NCBI GenBank assembly: GCA_034687125.1
Contig: JAQGBZ010000062.1
Coordinates: 1-64,000, forward strand
From: Neelides folsomi
Lineage: Eukaryota > Arthropoda > Collembola > Neelipleona > Neelidae
Reading direction: 5' to 3'
DNA length: 64,000 nt
In this document: in pieces, positions 36,260 through 49,883 of the stretch
How positions within the stretch are numbered: position 1 is the stretch's first letter
Layout: each line of letters starts with the position of its first letter
The notes under the pieces: model-generated
The model's database searches: none
Told to the model about the DNA's origin: nothing
The model's input: the letters and a program-made list of their open reading frames with translations, nothing else
Program-made: the position numbers and the translations under genes

Positions 36260-39200
36260 CTGAGGAAAAAGGAAACTATTCAATCTTTCCCCATTCTTCC
36301 CATCCTTTCATCTCCGCTTCCTCCGACGACTACTTTGAATATGTTCACTCAAGGAAAGACCATTAAGCTTTTAATATCGCAAATGATGCTCCAGCCTGCA
36401 CCCCCAACTTTTCGTTCCCAGTGGATAATCATTTCCTTTAATCAGATTGTATTGTCAGTTAAGAATAATTAAGTTGGAATTAAAACACTTTACCCTCGGA
36501 AAACTTATCTTCTAGCACTCGTATTTAATTCTATTTTGATTTAATACAATGAAAATCAAGAAAGTTTACATTCGGTCTATTTGAAAAATGTTTTAAACCT
36601 CAATAACTTATTTACCATTACCATTAAAGATCTGAATAGATATTATATATTGTAAGCATGAGTCACAGGATGTGACATGCTGAATCAGACTCTCACGGCC
36701 CCGTTTTGTCTTATGACTGAGTCATCGGAGGAGAATTGAACAAGACCAAATCCTCCAACACGCCAGTTGGGTTCCGGACATCAAGCCTTCCACAGCTTAT
36801 GCCCAACTCGGAGATTCGATAAATAAAGTCTAAATTGAGTGGCCACTCGCAATTAAAGTCTAATAATTCATTGATTGATTAGATATCCGTTTCATGTGGT
36901 TAGTTAGGAGCGAGTCCGGGACGCTATAATTCCGAGGGGGCTTGGCGGGGGCTGCGGAGTTCCCCGCCTTGCTACAACATTTAATTATTTCCCGATTTTA
37001 GTCTATGACTTCTATGTATTATTTCCTAAACGAAAATCAAGTAAAAACCTACTAGGTATTTACGAAACGTAACATATATCAATTTAAATTATTTATTTAA
37101 ACTATTCAAACGAATTTAGAACTTTGAAACTACTAAATATAAGAATTAATTAATTACAAAGTTAAAATATAACCATATTATTATGAAGTTGTTTGGAGTT
37201 AAAGTTGGAAGTTGGAGGTTAATTGATTTTGAAATAAGGGAATACTTCGCGTTCAATAGTTATTAGGACTGAAACAATTCGTGGACGCCATTTTGTGTTG
37301 AAACGTTGAAAGTGGGAAAGTACGTATCATATTTGTTCGATTTCCCTTGTGTCTACTCGACCGACCCAAATTACATCTTTGTATGCGTGTACGAATTACA
37401 AATTTATGCTGTCATTTCGTTTCATTATCTTCACATATAGAGATGCATGATACATAAATTATTGATTTGGAAGAGAGAACGAATTCTCAATAGAAGACAC
37501 ATTACATTCTAACATTGTATCTCTATCTTCTAATTGCCTAAGCAAGGTAATGATTCAGCATAACGAGATAACTTTAACTTTAACATTAATTGTAAGTAAT
37601 AAAGAACATTTTCTCAATAAGGAACTTGGGAATGATCTCATACGTTGAAAGCAGTTGACCAAACACGACTTTTTACACGAAAATATTACTTACATTGAAA
37701 TTAGCTGTACAAAGTGAATTTGGGGTTTCATGTTTCAAAATATGCACTTATATTTTTCATCGTTCATGACATGAGCCTTAATCACATCTGTCGGTCGTGA
37801 CGTGAGACATTGAATCCTGACTGATGTGATTATATCAGTAATTAATTGTTTATATTCCTCGAATGCTTTGGACAATAAATTATTATGAGTGAAACCGTGC
37901 GAAAGCGTGGAAAAATGATTCAATGGGTTAAATTATTAAATCGCGAGTTTATATCATAACCCTAATCAACCTCCATACATTTACTAAAATGAAAAGATAT
38001 AAATTGATCAAGATAACGTGCATTGAATCTAAATAAACATGCTGGGTTCAGAAAATGTGAATAGAAGTATAAAAATTCCATTTCCGTTTAACTCATCAGC
38101 TTCAATGGGAGAAAGGAGACACTCACTTGATTTCTAAATTGAATTTTCTAATCCTATTTCTGGCTTAATGTCTTGTTCGCCTCGCGACTCCACGAAGACG
38201 ATCTTGAGCCTTCAGATCTAAACGAGACAAACAAATGCCTTTTGATTCAAACCCCGCTTTCTCTCCCCTTGAATCAATTTCCCTCTACGTCATTCATAAA
38301 CCAATGGCCAAACATTTACCTTTCATGTTCCGTGTCAGTGAGGAGGAGGAGAATGATAAAAGATGTGGGAAAAGGGAATTTAAAGTTGAGGAAACTGGTA
38401 AAAGCTCATAAGCTGCAACACAAAGAGTTTCATATCTTATATGTATGTAGTAAGCTACACCACTACGCGATCCTTCATCCTGGTTAACAATGAGCCAACA
38501 ATTTAAAACCCTTTCTTTCCCTATTGTTTTTCTAAATCAAAATTCAGCGAGCACCTCTTGCCCACAAAAGGAAGGAATAGAATTGTGGAAACAAGCGTGA
38601 AATATTTATGAGATAAAAGCCAGGTAAATTGCAATATTGTAAACTTTAATGCCTCAGAATGTCTCAGAATTTAAACACGAAACGGCGAGATTCTCATCAA
38701 ACTTCAATACCCTGTTAATTGCGAACAGTTACAAGGGAGAGATTTAAGGCTCTTTGATTCGACAATTTATCTTGATAGTTTGAAGAACACAGGTTGGATG
38801 GTTCAAGATGGAAGATATGGTTGTGAATAGCAGCCGGGCGTTGTAGTGGGAATTCAAGTCTTTCAAGACTCCTTCGTCTCCTTACATCCTCCACTGACTG
38901 AATGGCTAAGTGATTCAAGATGAGTTTAAAATGAGAGTTAATAGAAGGAGCAAAAGAATGATTGAGGGCGAGGTTCAGCATTAATCACTGAAAAACAAAG
39001 AATGGACATAAAAGGAATTCATTTTAATGGGATAATTGAGGGTGGTTGTAATTACGAAGAGAAATGGAGGGAGGAGAATCAAACAAGTTCACGAATCATT
39101 AACCGTGACCAACTTTCCTTTCCAGAGCCCCAACTTTTGAAAGAAATGACGAAAAATGCAAATTGGCAATGTCTCTTCCCCCATGTGAACCCAGACTCAT

Positions 39201-42200
39201 TCTGTCTCCTTTGTGGCTGATGAAGAAATGAGGGAACAACTCCCTCCACATTTTCCTTTTTATAAACTACATTTTGGAGTCCGCAGGGAGTTAATTTTCC
39301 CTTCCGTTCCTTAACTCACATTTATATTTTTGTAAGAGAACTCCAAGTCGAGAAGAGAGGAGACTATTGATCTGTGTAAATAGGAAGGATGCAAGGGCGG
39401 TTATATCCACTTGAGCACAATATGATATTTTATATAAATGAAATGGCGGAATAAGCGTTAAATTAGTAGAAAATTAAACAGAGTCTCGAGGCAGTTTGGT
39501 TCCTCGAGTTGAAACTTATTTGAAACTTGGGACCGAGACGAGCGCGAAGCATTTAAATGGATATCTCTCTCTCTTTTACAAAGTCCACAGGAGGAACGAG
39601 CGAATTCGCGATTATGTAAAGTATGAGGGAATATTTCCTAATGCATAGCCCATAATGATCTCCGCCTCCTCTCACAAAATTTCATATGGTAAGGAAAGGG
39701 GGAGAATTGAATGGAAAGTTGTGTTGTGTAGAAAAGACTTTCATGTCCATTGTTGTATCTGAATGTGCAGGGGTTGAAAGCAGAAACCTTACAAGTGCAA
39801 TTAAACGGATTCTCTTCTCTGCCTCGGTTTACTCCACCAACTCCCACTGTATCATTAACTTCCTTTTGCTCCTTTCGCTTTGTTCCCTCCTGCTTACGTA
39901 AAATAAACATCCATAACGATCGCACACGAGTCAATTTATTTGCCCAAAAGGTCACCTGCTATTTAAGGCTTTCACCGAGAACAATTCGCAATGTTCCAAT
40001 TCATTTATATAAATGGCAGTAAATTGTATTAGCAATAGCTGCAAGGTGCTTAAATCTGATTCCAGGGTGAGGAGGTAAGGCGTGAATAAATTTAACTCTA
40101 TTGGTTTACCAATATGTTCACCACGAAAGTCAAGTTGTTTCAGGGCTAATAAATATTTTTTATCGCCTCTTCGTTTATTTATTTTCTTGTTTTTGCAAGC
40201 AGATAGATTCTCCGTCTTCATATTTATACATATAACTTATTGTTTGCAGGCATTTGAAGAATGCGAAGAGATGTAAAGAGATTAGGAAATTCACATACCG
40301 AACTTGGTTCTGGCTTCATCTCTCTATCATTACTGGACGAACATCACGCAAGGAAGAATTCACCCGCCGCCTTTGCTCATTTTCTGTAAAATAGAGTCAA
40401 GCAATTCTCATTTTAATTTTAAATGCCCTTCATTAGCCCAAGTTCCCCAGTGTACCCGCCAGTGAAGTATCACACGCAGACACAGAGAGGCCACACAGTG
40501 CCACAAACACAATTCACATCCTCGGCATTTCTAATCCTCAATTCATGTTCCTAGGGGTTGAAAAGGAATTTCTAAACGTGGGACTGAGGCCTTCAATTTA
40601 ACAACCCGTTGGTAAAAAAAGCAAAATGATCATAATTGAATGTGTATTCCGCGTAGCACAAATGCAGCCAAATGACTGAAGCCATGCACGGAGTTCTTCT
40701 GAGCTCTCATAACTAACTATTTACCTGTATGTACCATAGTCGGATAAAGTCCGCAAAGGAGATGAGATAGCATGAAACATGACATCGGAACATTAAGAGT
40801 GAGTCTTTGAAAAATTGAATGGGAAAAAGATGAAATGATGGAATTATGTTATTACAAAAAATTCTTACAAATTCATCCCCAAGTGTAGAGTTGCAGAAAG
40901 ATGGGGTATCGTATTATAGAGCAATTTGTGAATCAACTTATTAAGTAGAGTCATTACGCTCGAGGAATGGGAGGGAGCTAATATTGAAGAGAATCTCTGG
41001 CGAAGATTGTGCAAATACTGTTATTGCCCCTTGGCCGAATCAGAAAAGGTATATTTATTGATGGGGAGTTGAAGAGTAACGGAAATGATGGGGCTCTTTA
41101 GGCAATTGGAATAAAATATGGGGAAGGCCTACATCTCGTAATGAATCTTTATGAAAAGAAGACAGGGCTTAGGGAGTTAAGTGAGATTTACCAAAAAGGA
41201 ACGAAGGAGACTCTCGTTATACCGAGAAGCGTCTTCGTGCACTCTGGAGCTCAGATTACCTCCAAGAGTTCACCTCTGGGCGAGCCAACATATAAAGTCT
41301 CTAATGGGAAGAACACATGTTTCCTCCTATAATAATGGAATACACGTACTTTGTTGTTCGTAATGGCACTGTTTGGGCCAGAAAAGGAGTCTTAATCGTC
41401 CATGCCACTCTTCTTCTACATAATATTGCACATGCAAAAATCGTGGACAATGGAAAAAGTAAAGTTTATGGGCGTACTTTATCTTAAATAGAATACCACA
41501 TTCAAGTTTGAACCTCCGCATTTGCCCATTGAAAAGGAAGAATCCAACTCTGGTTCATTCCAGACGCGAACAACCCACAACATTGTGTAGATAATGCCAA
41601 ACACGTCAAGTCCGAGATTATATAATGTATTCTCCCTTGATTTCATTAAATGTTCCACACCATCATTTCATCAAGATAAAATGGAAATGGACTGAATACC
41701 CCTGGAAAAAACTGAAGGTTGCAATTTAGATGATGGGATGATTCGATGTCTCTTCGTGAACCTTCATTTCAGCTATTTAGATCAATTATCAGGCTCATAG
41801 AAAAACGTAATCGCGTGAAAATGAGAAAAAGTAATGTGTACTTATGATGGACAAGGACATTGGAATAAAAAGGACTGTTTTGATCAAAAGCTCCCCTTAA
41901 TTTTTCCTATATCAAATTTACCAACTGAACCAACCCTTTCTGCTTTAATATTCCATAAAAATGAAAGACAAAATTACAACCCGATTACCATTTTTTACAG
42001 ACCACTCGTATTCATTAAATTATCTTTTATAGACTTTCTAACTGTATATCTACTTGTATCTTGAATCGCCCATACATAGTATAACATTGTTCCTAAATGC
42101 CCATCTTGTTCACATCTTGTTTATGTGTAAAGACCAACATTGTCCTGCAGCAATATTCTTTATATTGCATGAATGAACCTATATAAAACTTAATAGCAAA

Positions 42201-44455
42201 TGTAATCTGGTTCATATAGTCATAGGGGAAATTCACCAGCAATAATTTAAAAAAGATCCCGAGAAGTCATTGAGGACAGTGAGGGCTCTTCGGACCCGGA
42301 TTAAACTCCTCTGGTCCTTTGTTGTATGTAGTAAGAATCCATGGGATGTTATGGGGGCAAAGGATGTTTGTGAACTCTTATGAAGTTCTCCTAACCTCGG
42401 CCTAGGGAGAATTCACCTTCTGCCGTACCGTCCTTCAAGTCAAATGGTCCACAACAAAGACCCCGGCTCGACTCAATAGCCGATAGAAATAAAAAGGAAG
42501 TCTGACAGTTTCTGAGACAGAAGACGCAGAGGACCCGAAAGGAATTTCACTCGTCTCCTTCAACATCTCCCAACCTTCGAAAGTTGTAAATTGTAAAGAG
42601 GGAATTCCATCTCTCCTACTTTTTCCTCCATCTGTGATGAATGGAGAGTTGAAATGGTAAATCTTTGTGAAAAACTTCCCCTGTCACCTTCCCTTGGACC
42701 CGCTTTGGAAGCACCGTTGAAATCATGAGCGTAAGAATGATGATCAGATTCTCATAGACTTATTATTAATGAAACTTTGCATTTGTCCTCAATGCCCTTT
42801 TACAGAGTGGAATGAAAATGAGACTTTGTTGAACTCAAATCTAACGAGAATAATTTAACTTTTCGCCCTAAATCCTCATTCTTGAGACTCCACATTCTTT
42901 CTCTAGGCCCATTGTATAATAAATTGATAATGTTTTGAAATGAGCGTAAACCTATCATGGCTTAAGTATCTTATATTTATTTGGTAGAACCTTTAGTTGA
43001 CGGTGTTCTACCTTGCTATGTATTTATTATTATAAAAAGGAGCAATCGTGGAGGTTTGCCTTGTAAGGGTTTAAAATAAAAATGTATGACAATATGGAAA
43101 TCTCATGACAGTTTATTTAGAAAATGAAAAAGTGTTTTGAAGGGGAAGGAAGAATGGAGATGAGAATTTCCTCTGCAAATCCTCTAAACGAGATGGGAGG
43201 AATTGAAGGGAGTTTTTGAGCCTGGGCTTCTCGATTCCTTTGGCATAAGTTAATATTAACCTCGCCTCAATTCACATTTTGAGAAGTAAACTGAATGGGA
43301 GAAATTGAGCCGATTCCCTCAAAGGATTCTCCCGCAAATTCCCCTTCCAATAGAGAAGGACGATGTGTTATAGCGGAAGCTCAAGTTGGAAAACAAACTG
43401 AATTGAATAAACTGATACTCATCATCACCTATTCTTCTCTCTATGCCTTTTATGTGCACTTTCATTTATCTGTCCGATCCATGCTCTAGAAATCACTGGC
43501 TGATTTTTAGCTAAAATCCACTCACAGATACGCCACAATGAGTCCATGCATTCCTTGGCCGTTTTCTCTTATCCACAATTTTCATATGCAAGTGTTAACT
43601 TTTAAACTTACACGGTCATGCCTCATACATGAGGGATATTAAAGAAGTATTAAAAACAAAAGAAATTCCAAATCTGACTAAACTCACAATGTTCGACGTG
43701 AAGTGATGAATCTCATTTTTTCTCAACATTGGCACCAACGAGTTTTTGCTAATCTTATTAAGATTAATTTAAGTATGTCACCCACACAATAACTTTTTGT
43801 TTTCAACAAACTCTCAATCCCACTTTGTCACTTCAATTGGAACACGTAAACTCTCAACTGTCATTCGCTGATAAGCTTCAAAACACTCAACGTATTAATT
43901 CAAACAACACAAGACAGAATGAGTCTCAAAATATGAAATTCAAAATGAACGCACTGAACTTCACCTTGCAGTTCGAGTTGTGTGAGTCGAATAACTGAAA
44001 ACAGAACGAGGGAAGTAATAAAAAAAACAGAATATTAATAATAGTGTGCGTGTGAGTACAATGTACCTAAGTAGGAATCTGAGGGAAGATACTGTTGGGG
44101 GGAGCAGGATAAGAAACGTACACGGGTAATTCGAGTTTTATCTCATAACAAGTAGACGTAATTTGGAATTGATATTGGGATCCGTGGCGGTGTAACCGGC
44201 TCGTGAACGAGTTTCCCTGTGTCAATTGCCAGGATGAGGAAGGCGGGCAGGGGAAGAATTTGGGCCGTCGACGTTTGTACACACCTGTTTCGCCGATGAC
44301 TGAGATGGTGGGAATGAGTATAATACAACAGGGAGAATGTGAGGAGGGAGACGGCCGAAAGGGAGGAGGTAGTAAGTAGTAGGCTAATATAATAATAAGG
44401 AATTCCTTTCTTGCCTATGTGTTCCAGGTGAGGAATCGCCGGAAGGGAGTCTTAC
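36260..44455. other. Long stretch without a supported gene
   Basis: Presumably the first intron of the long sdt transcript or its 5' flank. Only short frames with no paired splice sites were found on either strand. No obvious transposon ends were seen. Confidence 0.5.
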
Positions 44456-44535
44456 CTGTTCTTTCTCAGGAGAGCTCGGCGAAGGAGCCTCCTTCAAGAC
44501 AAGTATAAAATCCCATAAGCTCGCCCTCCCACTCC
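44456..44535 (-). CDS. Candidate upstream exon of the long sdt transcript
   Basis: A strong donor, GAACAG^GTAAGAC, ends a frame reading WDFILVLKEAPSPSSPEKEQ in phase 0, which is exactly what the 36259 exon accepts (EKEQ-DDLW). The frame is open upstream to a stop near 44.6 kb but has no ATG, so its 5' boundary is unknown and a further exon would be needed. The donor and frame are the only evidence, and the coordinates of the upper edge are nominal. Confidence 0.3.
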
Positions 44536-45900
44536 CCCACCACCGTCCGCCCTCGAGGAAAGAGACAACGAGGGAGACGAGCCACGGACAGGGACAAAGA
44601 AACAACAAGTCTCCTCAGGCCTGTTCTGTGGGAAAAACATCGGGCAAGATGGGAGAGCCGCTTCCTCTCAACACCCTTTCCCAGACTGATTCACTCTGGG
44701 TCTTATTTTCAATTTTAATCAGGATTTCTCCCGCAACTTAATTGCTTTAATGGCCCATTCGTACTTCCATCCCAAGAGGAGAACGACACAAAACCAAGAG
44801 CGGTTTTAATAATCAGTTTACATTTTAATTGCATGTTTATTATATTGTTTTAATTATACAACCTTGTTCAATGGGTTAAATATGCGGTCGACATAGCTTG
44901 TTAAGTCCGTCCTAGAAAGTTTCCACCTCTAGCTCACTCATGTTATTAATTGTGCATGATTACATTTGGGCATTACAATCAAGTATTTAACTGTTTATGT
45001 CCTTTTATTGACAATTTCTTTTATTCATGCATGTTTGAGTAACAAGCTCCGTTGGTTGAAGTTAACATTGAATATTTATTTTTTTACAATTTCTCCTTCT
45101 GAATCATAAAATCCCTGGCTGTCCATCCTTGAACAACATTAGCAACTAATGTTTAAGTACAGGAGCTGTGAAGTAACAGAGCTCATATTTAAGTCTAATA
45201 AAATTGTTGACTTTGTAAACATTCATTTGCATTCCACTCCCTTAGTCCAGCTATGTATGTATTTTACTGCTTTCCAAAGTTAAATAACTTAAATAAGTAT
45301 TCCTCGTCTCCCGTTCTTCACTCACTTGGATGACTCCTCTTTACAGACTCTCCTATTGATCCTATGGTTGTGGATGATATCTGAATTCCGAATGAACAAC
45401 GAACGAAGAATTAAAGTTCATTAAAATAGTCATGTTTCTTCCTCTACTTTTTCATCCATTCGTTATTTAATAAATTAGTAATTACATTTAGGCATTCAAA
45501 TTGAATGGAACTGACAACTATGATAATGCAATAATTCTGTAGATATTTCATTAGATTTTTAATGTTTAAAACCAAGTACAGGATGATGAAAAACAGCAAA
45601 GCACAGCTATAGTCTATAGCTTTACGAAGACGTCAAGTCAAAGGTAAAGGAGTGAGTTGAAAGGAGTTTAAGTTAATCAACAAGGGCATATTGAAACATT
45701 TACTAGAAACTTGTCTAATTCATAGAGCGTTCTAGCGGTCAAATGTTTCGTTAAAACTTTTGTGGAAAAGTTTTGCACATTTCTGCGTAGTGCCGTAGTG
45801 GATTGAAGAAATTGGAGTTGAGTTGAAAGATTTGCGAAATCAAGGAAGATTGGAAAGGGACATTTAACTCCAATCAAGTTAAATTTTTTTAAAAATCATA
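44536..45900. other. Intergenic, head-to-head region
   Basis: Between the possible sdt 5' exon (-) and CIAO2B (+). If the upstream exon is real this would be a divergent promoter region. No coding signal was seen, and the last 200 nt should carry the CIAO2B promoter and 5' UTR. Confidence 0.4.
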
Positions 45901-46660
45901 ATGGATAATCAAAATCCCATAATCCATACAAAATGTGATTCACGAATTGTAACTCTTAATGAGACTAATGATTTTGAGGTTGATGAAATTGACGCTCGAG
46001 AAGTATTTGGTAAATTAAAATAGAATAACAATCTTTTACTTTTGATTTTATAATTTTACAAAGTGATTTTTATATTATATTTAATATAATTAACCAAAAT
46101 GTTTCAGATTTAATTCGCGATATTAATGACCCGGAACATCCATTAACTCTTGAGGAACTTAATGTTGTTCAGCAAGAAAGAATCAGTGTAAGTCTCTAAC
46201 CCATTTAATGAAAATACTTTTATTTATTAATTGTTTGAGGTGATAATTAATTGTTTTTATATAATAATATATTGTTAGAATCTTCCTTTGTATTGGATCG
46301 TATTAAATTTTATTATTATTTTAAAATAACGAGAATAAATTACCAGTACCTTTTGGTGATAACTAATCTAATATTGAATTTGAATAGGTGGACAATAAGA
46401 AGAATCTTGTGAAGATCGAATTCACTCCTACAATTCCACATTGTAGCATGGCCACTCTGATCGGTCTCTCTATTCGGGTTCAACTCATCAGATCGCTTCC
46501 GGAGAGATTTAAAGTAGATGTAATGATTACTCCAGGCTCCCATGCATCAGAATCTGCAATCAATAAACAACTCGCTGATAAAGAAAGAGTCGCAGCAGCA
46601 CTTGAGAATTCACATCTTCTAGAAGTTGTGAATCAATGTTTAGCATTAAAAGGATATTGA
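45901..46660 (+). CDS. CIAO2B: CIAO2B / MIP18 (FAM96B), cytosolic Fe-S targeting factor
   Basis: Exons 45901-46009, 46108-46187 and 46388-46660, phases 1 and 0, 462 nt, 153 aa, close to the usual length. The MIP18/DUF59 domain is complete: [19 protein letters not shown], the reactive-Cys motif [40 protein letters not shown] and a C-terminal [13 protein letters not shown]. With CIAO1 and MMS19 it delivers 4Fe-4S clusters to cytosolic and nuclear apoproteins such as DNA polymerases and helicases. The start is the first ATG after in-frame stops, and exon 1 encodes the variable N-terminus. AATAAA at 46822-46827 is a plausible poly(A) signal. The next gene starts 617 nt downstream on the same strand. 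Confidence 0.96.
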
Positions 46661-47277
46661 ATATTCCTGTTTATTAATTAAAGCAAATGAAGAAAGCCTC
46701 GTTAACTTTTAATTTTACATTGTAGCGTGTTGATTTATTTTTTTGTGTTTTATTTATTCTAATCAAATAGAAGAATAGACCCATATTATAATTATATATA
46801 AGAATGTGCTACCAATTATTAAATAAATAATGTTAAACGCTCTAAAAGACGTTATTATTGATACCTTCTATGTCTTGTCATTTTGTAAACTGCTGCTGCA
46901 AACTGCATTAAAAGGGCTTCAATCAAAATCAAAGCTTATTCGTAAAAATCGAATCCTTCTTTTTACCTTTTCACATTTCTTAAATCACCCTATTGTCTCA
47001 TCATCAATCTAAAAACTGCTATATTTGCGCACGTGGAATAAAGGTTAATATATATTATGTATGAATATAATACTTTTTCCGTATAAACAAAAAGACTAGG
47101 AAGTAAAAGTAAAAGTAATATTTATTGAGTAGCTTATAATAAGTTAGCTCTTATACGTGCAGTTGCAGTTAACCATCCTATTATTTTAAAGTTTCTTATA
47201 TATACGGAAAGTTTTAATTCGAATTTTAATCTATCTAATAAACTGTTATTGTGAAAAGTAAGATATTCAAAGTGGAA
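46661..47277 (+). other. Intergenic between CIAO2B and the AT-hook gene
   Basis: AT-rich. Contains the CIAO2B 3' end and the promoter/5' UTR of the next gene. No coding frame with splice sites was found. Confidence 0.6.
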
Positions 47278-49883
47278 ATGGAAGGATGCTTCGCTGGAGA
47301 GGAAAACTCCATTGAAGAATACAAATTACTCCTAGAAGAAAGGAAAAAGAGTCATCTAAAAGGTTCTTAATTCATGAAATTTTAATTTAAGTACTATTGA
47401 ATTAAATATTGTTAAATGTGTTCTTGAATTAGGCATCATAATTGATAAAATTAAAATATTCATATTTTATGTAATGTAAATAAATGGTAGTGCAAAAAGA
47501 CATTAATAATGCATCATTATTTTTCTTTATAGATGGACTTTTAGAAATTGAAATCAATGTCGATTTTAAAAACCGGGGATATGGAACATGCAGACTTTGC
47601 CCTGAGAAAATTTCCTTTCAATTTATGGATGATTACATCGAGCATTGCAGACTTGAGTAAGCACTCTATTTTGATTTCATAATTATTATTTTACAAATTA
47701 TAAAATTTTGTGAATCCGCATTTATTTTATAATAATTAAATGAAACCTTAATTTAAATTTAGGCATCTCATAAGTGTAGTGATCCTTACTCCAAATGGTA
47801 ACGTATATTCGGGTAGCAAGTTTCCTCCAGGATACAACAATGAGAATCATCTTGGTTTGGGGATTTGTGGAAACTCGTCATTGCCAGAAGGTAATCTTAA
47901 TTTTGCTGTTTAACTACAATATTGTCTTTACAGTTATAATATTTACAAATTATGGTTACAATTAATGTAATGTGTAAATATAATCATTTTTTAAATTTTT
48001 AATGTATAAATCAATTATTTAAAGGTTCTTTTATTGAAACGGAACCTCCATTTCTTGAAGACTTTAAAAAATATTCCAACTCTATTCAAATTATCCCCAC
48101 GAAGATAAATGAAACGTATGATCAGCCCCAGGAAAATAGGAGATTCAGTGCAACCAATGTTAGAGTAAATTCAAAAGATTCTGTCGAAGAGGCACCGACT
48201 ACCAATACCGTAATTTCTGAGCCTGTCATTTTGACTAACCAAATAAAAGAAGTTGAAAAACCATCCTTACCTGTAAATATTCCAATTCTCAAAGAAGCTT
48301 CAATTTTTAACACTGCACATCCTGAAGAAATTTCACACACAAGCCAAGTTACCAACAATGATGAAGATAGTTCCTCATCTTCTGGTAATTTTTAAAACAA
48401 GTTTAATATTTTTATTTTAAATAATAATAATTTTATAATAATGAAAAGATATTTTTGTGTTTATAATTTATTAATCTTTTTGTATTTTTTACACTATTTT
48501 TATTAAAAGGTTCGTCCGATGAAATGTCAACGCCTTTGCATCATAGAGATAGCTATTCAGATGACAGCTCAGAATCTGATTCCGAAATAATTGGAAGCGA
48601 AAACCGACCAGCGTCGTCCGGATCCGTCACGAGCTCTGATGTTTACCAAAGACATGAGTTTGGAAAACTATTAAACAACAAACTTATGACAGGATATAGC
48701 GACGAAATCGATAGAAAGCGACTTGGATTTACTAATCGTAGAATTGCAAAAACCCCAGCTCGATTTAAAGATCCCCCATCTCCATCTGGTAGAAGTAAAG
48801 AAACGCCAGAGAGAGACGAAGAATACCCAGACTCGGACCATTCTCAACGAGAAGATGGTAATATTTTAAACGATATTAAACTATCACGTAAACTTTTATT
48901 TATTTATAAAAAATAATAAATAAATAAAATTTATTTAACAGAATCCGAATTAATTGCCTCGACTGAGATACCCAAGCGAAAAAGAGGCCGACCTCCAAAA
49001 TTATTCAATGATGGTAACATACAAATATTTTATTTTATTATTATCAATGAAATAAACAATCGACCCCAACGCTGCCAACGCATTATTCTATTATGTTTTA
49101 TACTATATATCATTAACCTTTAACAGGCACAAGAATGACGCAACCAACTCCAACGGGTATACCAAGAGGTAGGGGAACTGGCAAACGCGGTCGAGGACGT
49201 GGTCGAGGATTCAGGAGTGCCGAAACTCTTGGCAAAGGGTCGATACAGGCAATGTATGAAAGCCTCCCTGGCGGTGTAATTCACCCTTACAGCGAGTTTC
49301 ATGGTGAATTATAATTATTTTTTATTAATTTTTTTCTTAATGTAACTGTATTTGATTTAATACAAAATATTTGTATGTATATAAAAATATGTACCTTATG
49401 TTATATTAATGATATATTTTATAATAAAATTTTTTATTAGATACGACTGATCAAATAATCAGGAAAGAAGGAATTACAATAGCAAGCGGAAATTTCTTGG
49501 TCAAAAAGAGAGGACGTCCACCAGGATTATTTAAAAATTCTGGTTACATTATCAATCGAAAGCCAACTGTTCCTGGTCGGAAACGAGGTCGTCCGAAAAA
49601 ACATGTAGCTCCAACCTTGCCATTAGAAGAAGGCCCTTTAATGGATTGTGAGAGCTTTGCATCTGAGAATTCCATCCAAAACATCTCCATTCAAGGAAGT
49701 ACAAACAAGCCGACGGACATGGATACTAGTTCAGCAATAGACGACGATTCGTCTGTCATTCAAAGTCAACTTTCTGAGACCAATGACTCTACTCGCATTG
49801 ATCCAGACAATTCGCCAAGTGAATGGGGAATCAAAAACACAGTTCTTTCTAAAATAATTACTGCTGAAACATTTTCAGAATAA
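47278..49883 (+). CDS. Unrecognised AT-hook protein with a C2HC zinc knuckle, 8 exons
   Basis: Exons 47278-47362, 47533-47656, 47763-47890, 48025-48384, 48510-48857, 48942-49013, 49127-49303 and 49441-49883. All GT-AG, phases consistent, 1737 nt, 578 aa. Residues 48-67 read CRLCPEKISFQFMDDYIEHC, a Cys-X2-Cys-X14-His-Cys metal-site pattern. Residues about 110-350 are acidic, Ser-rich and probably disordered. AT-hook cores follow: KRKRGRPPK near 360-368, an RG-rich tract RGTGKRGRGRGRG near 388-400, KKRGRPPG near 453-460 and GRKRGRPKK near 477-485. AT-hooks bind the minor groove of AT-rich DNA, so a nuclear, chromatin-associated role is likely. Between the RG tract and the third hook lies an ordered-looking segment, SIQAMYESLPGGVIHPYSEF. 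I do not recognise a family. The start ATG is the first in frame. Confidence 0.85.

Noticed and set aside
44067-44328. Minus-strand frames of 61-71 codons with a possible AAACAG^GTGTGT donor
   Set aside because: No frame joins the known sdt exons convincingly, and the composition is not distinctive.
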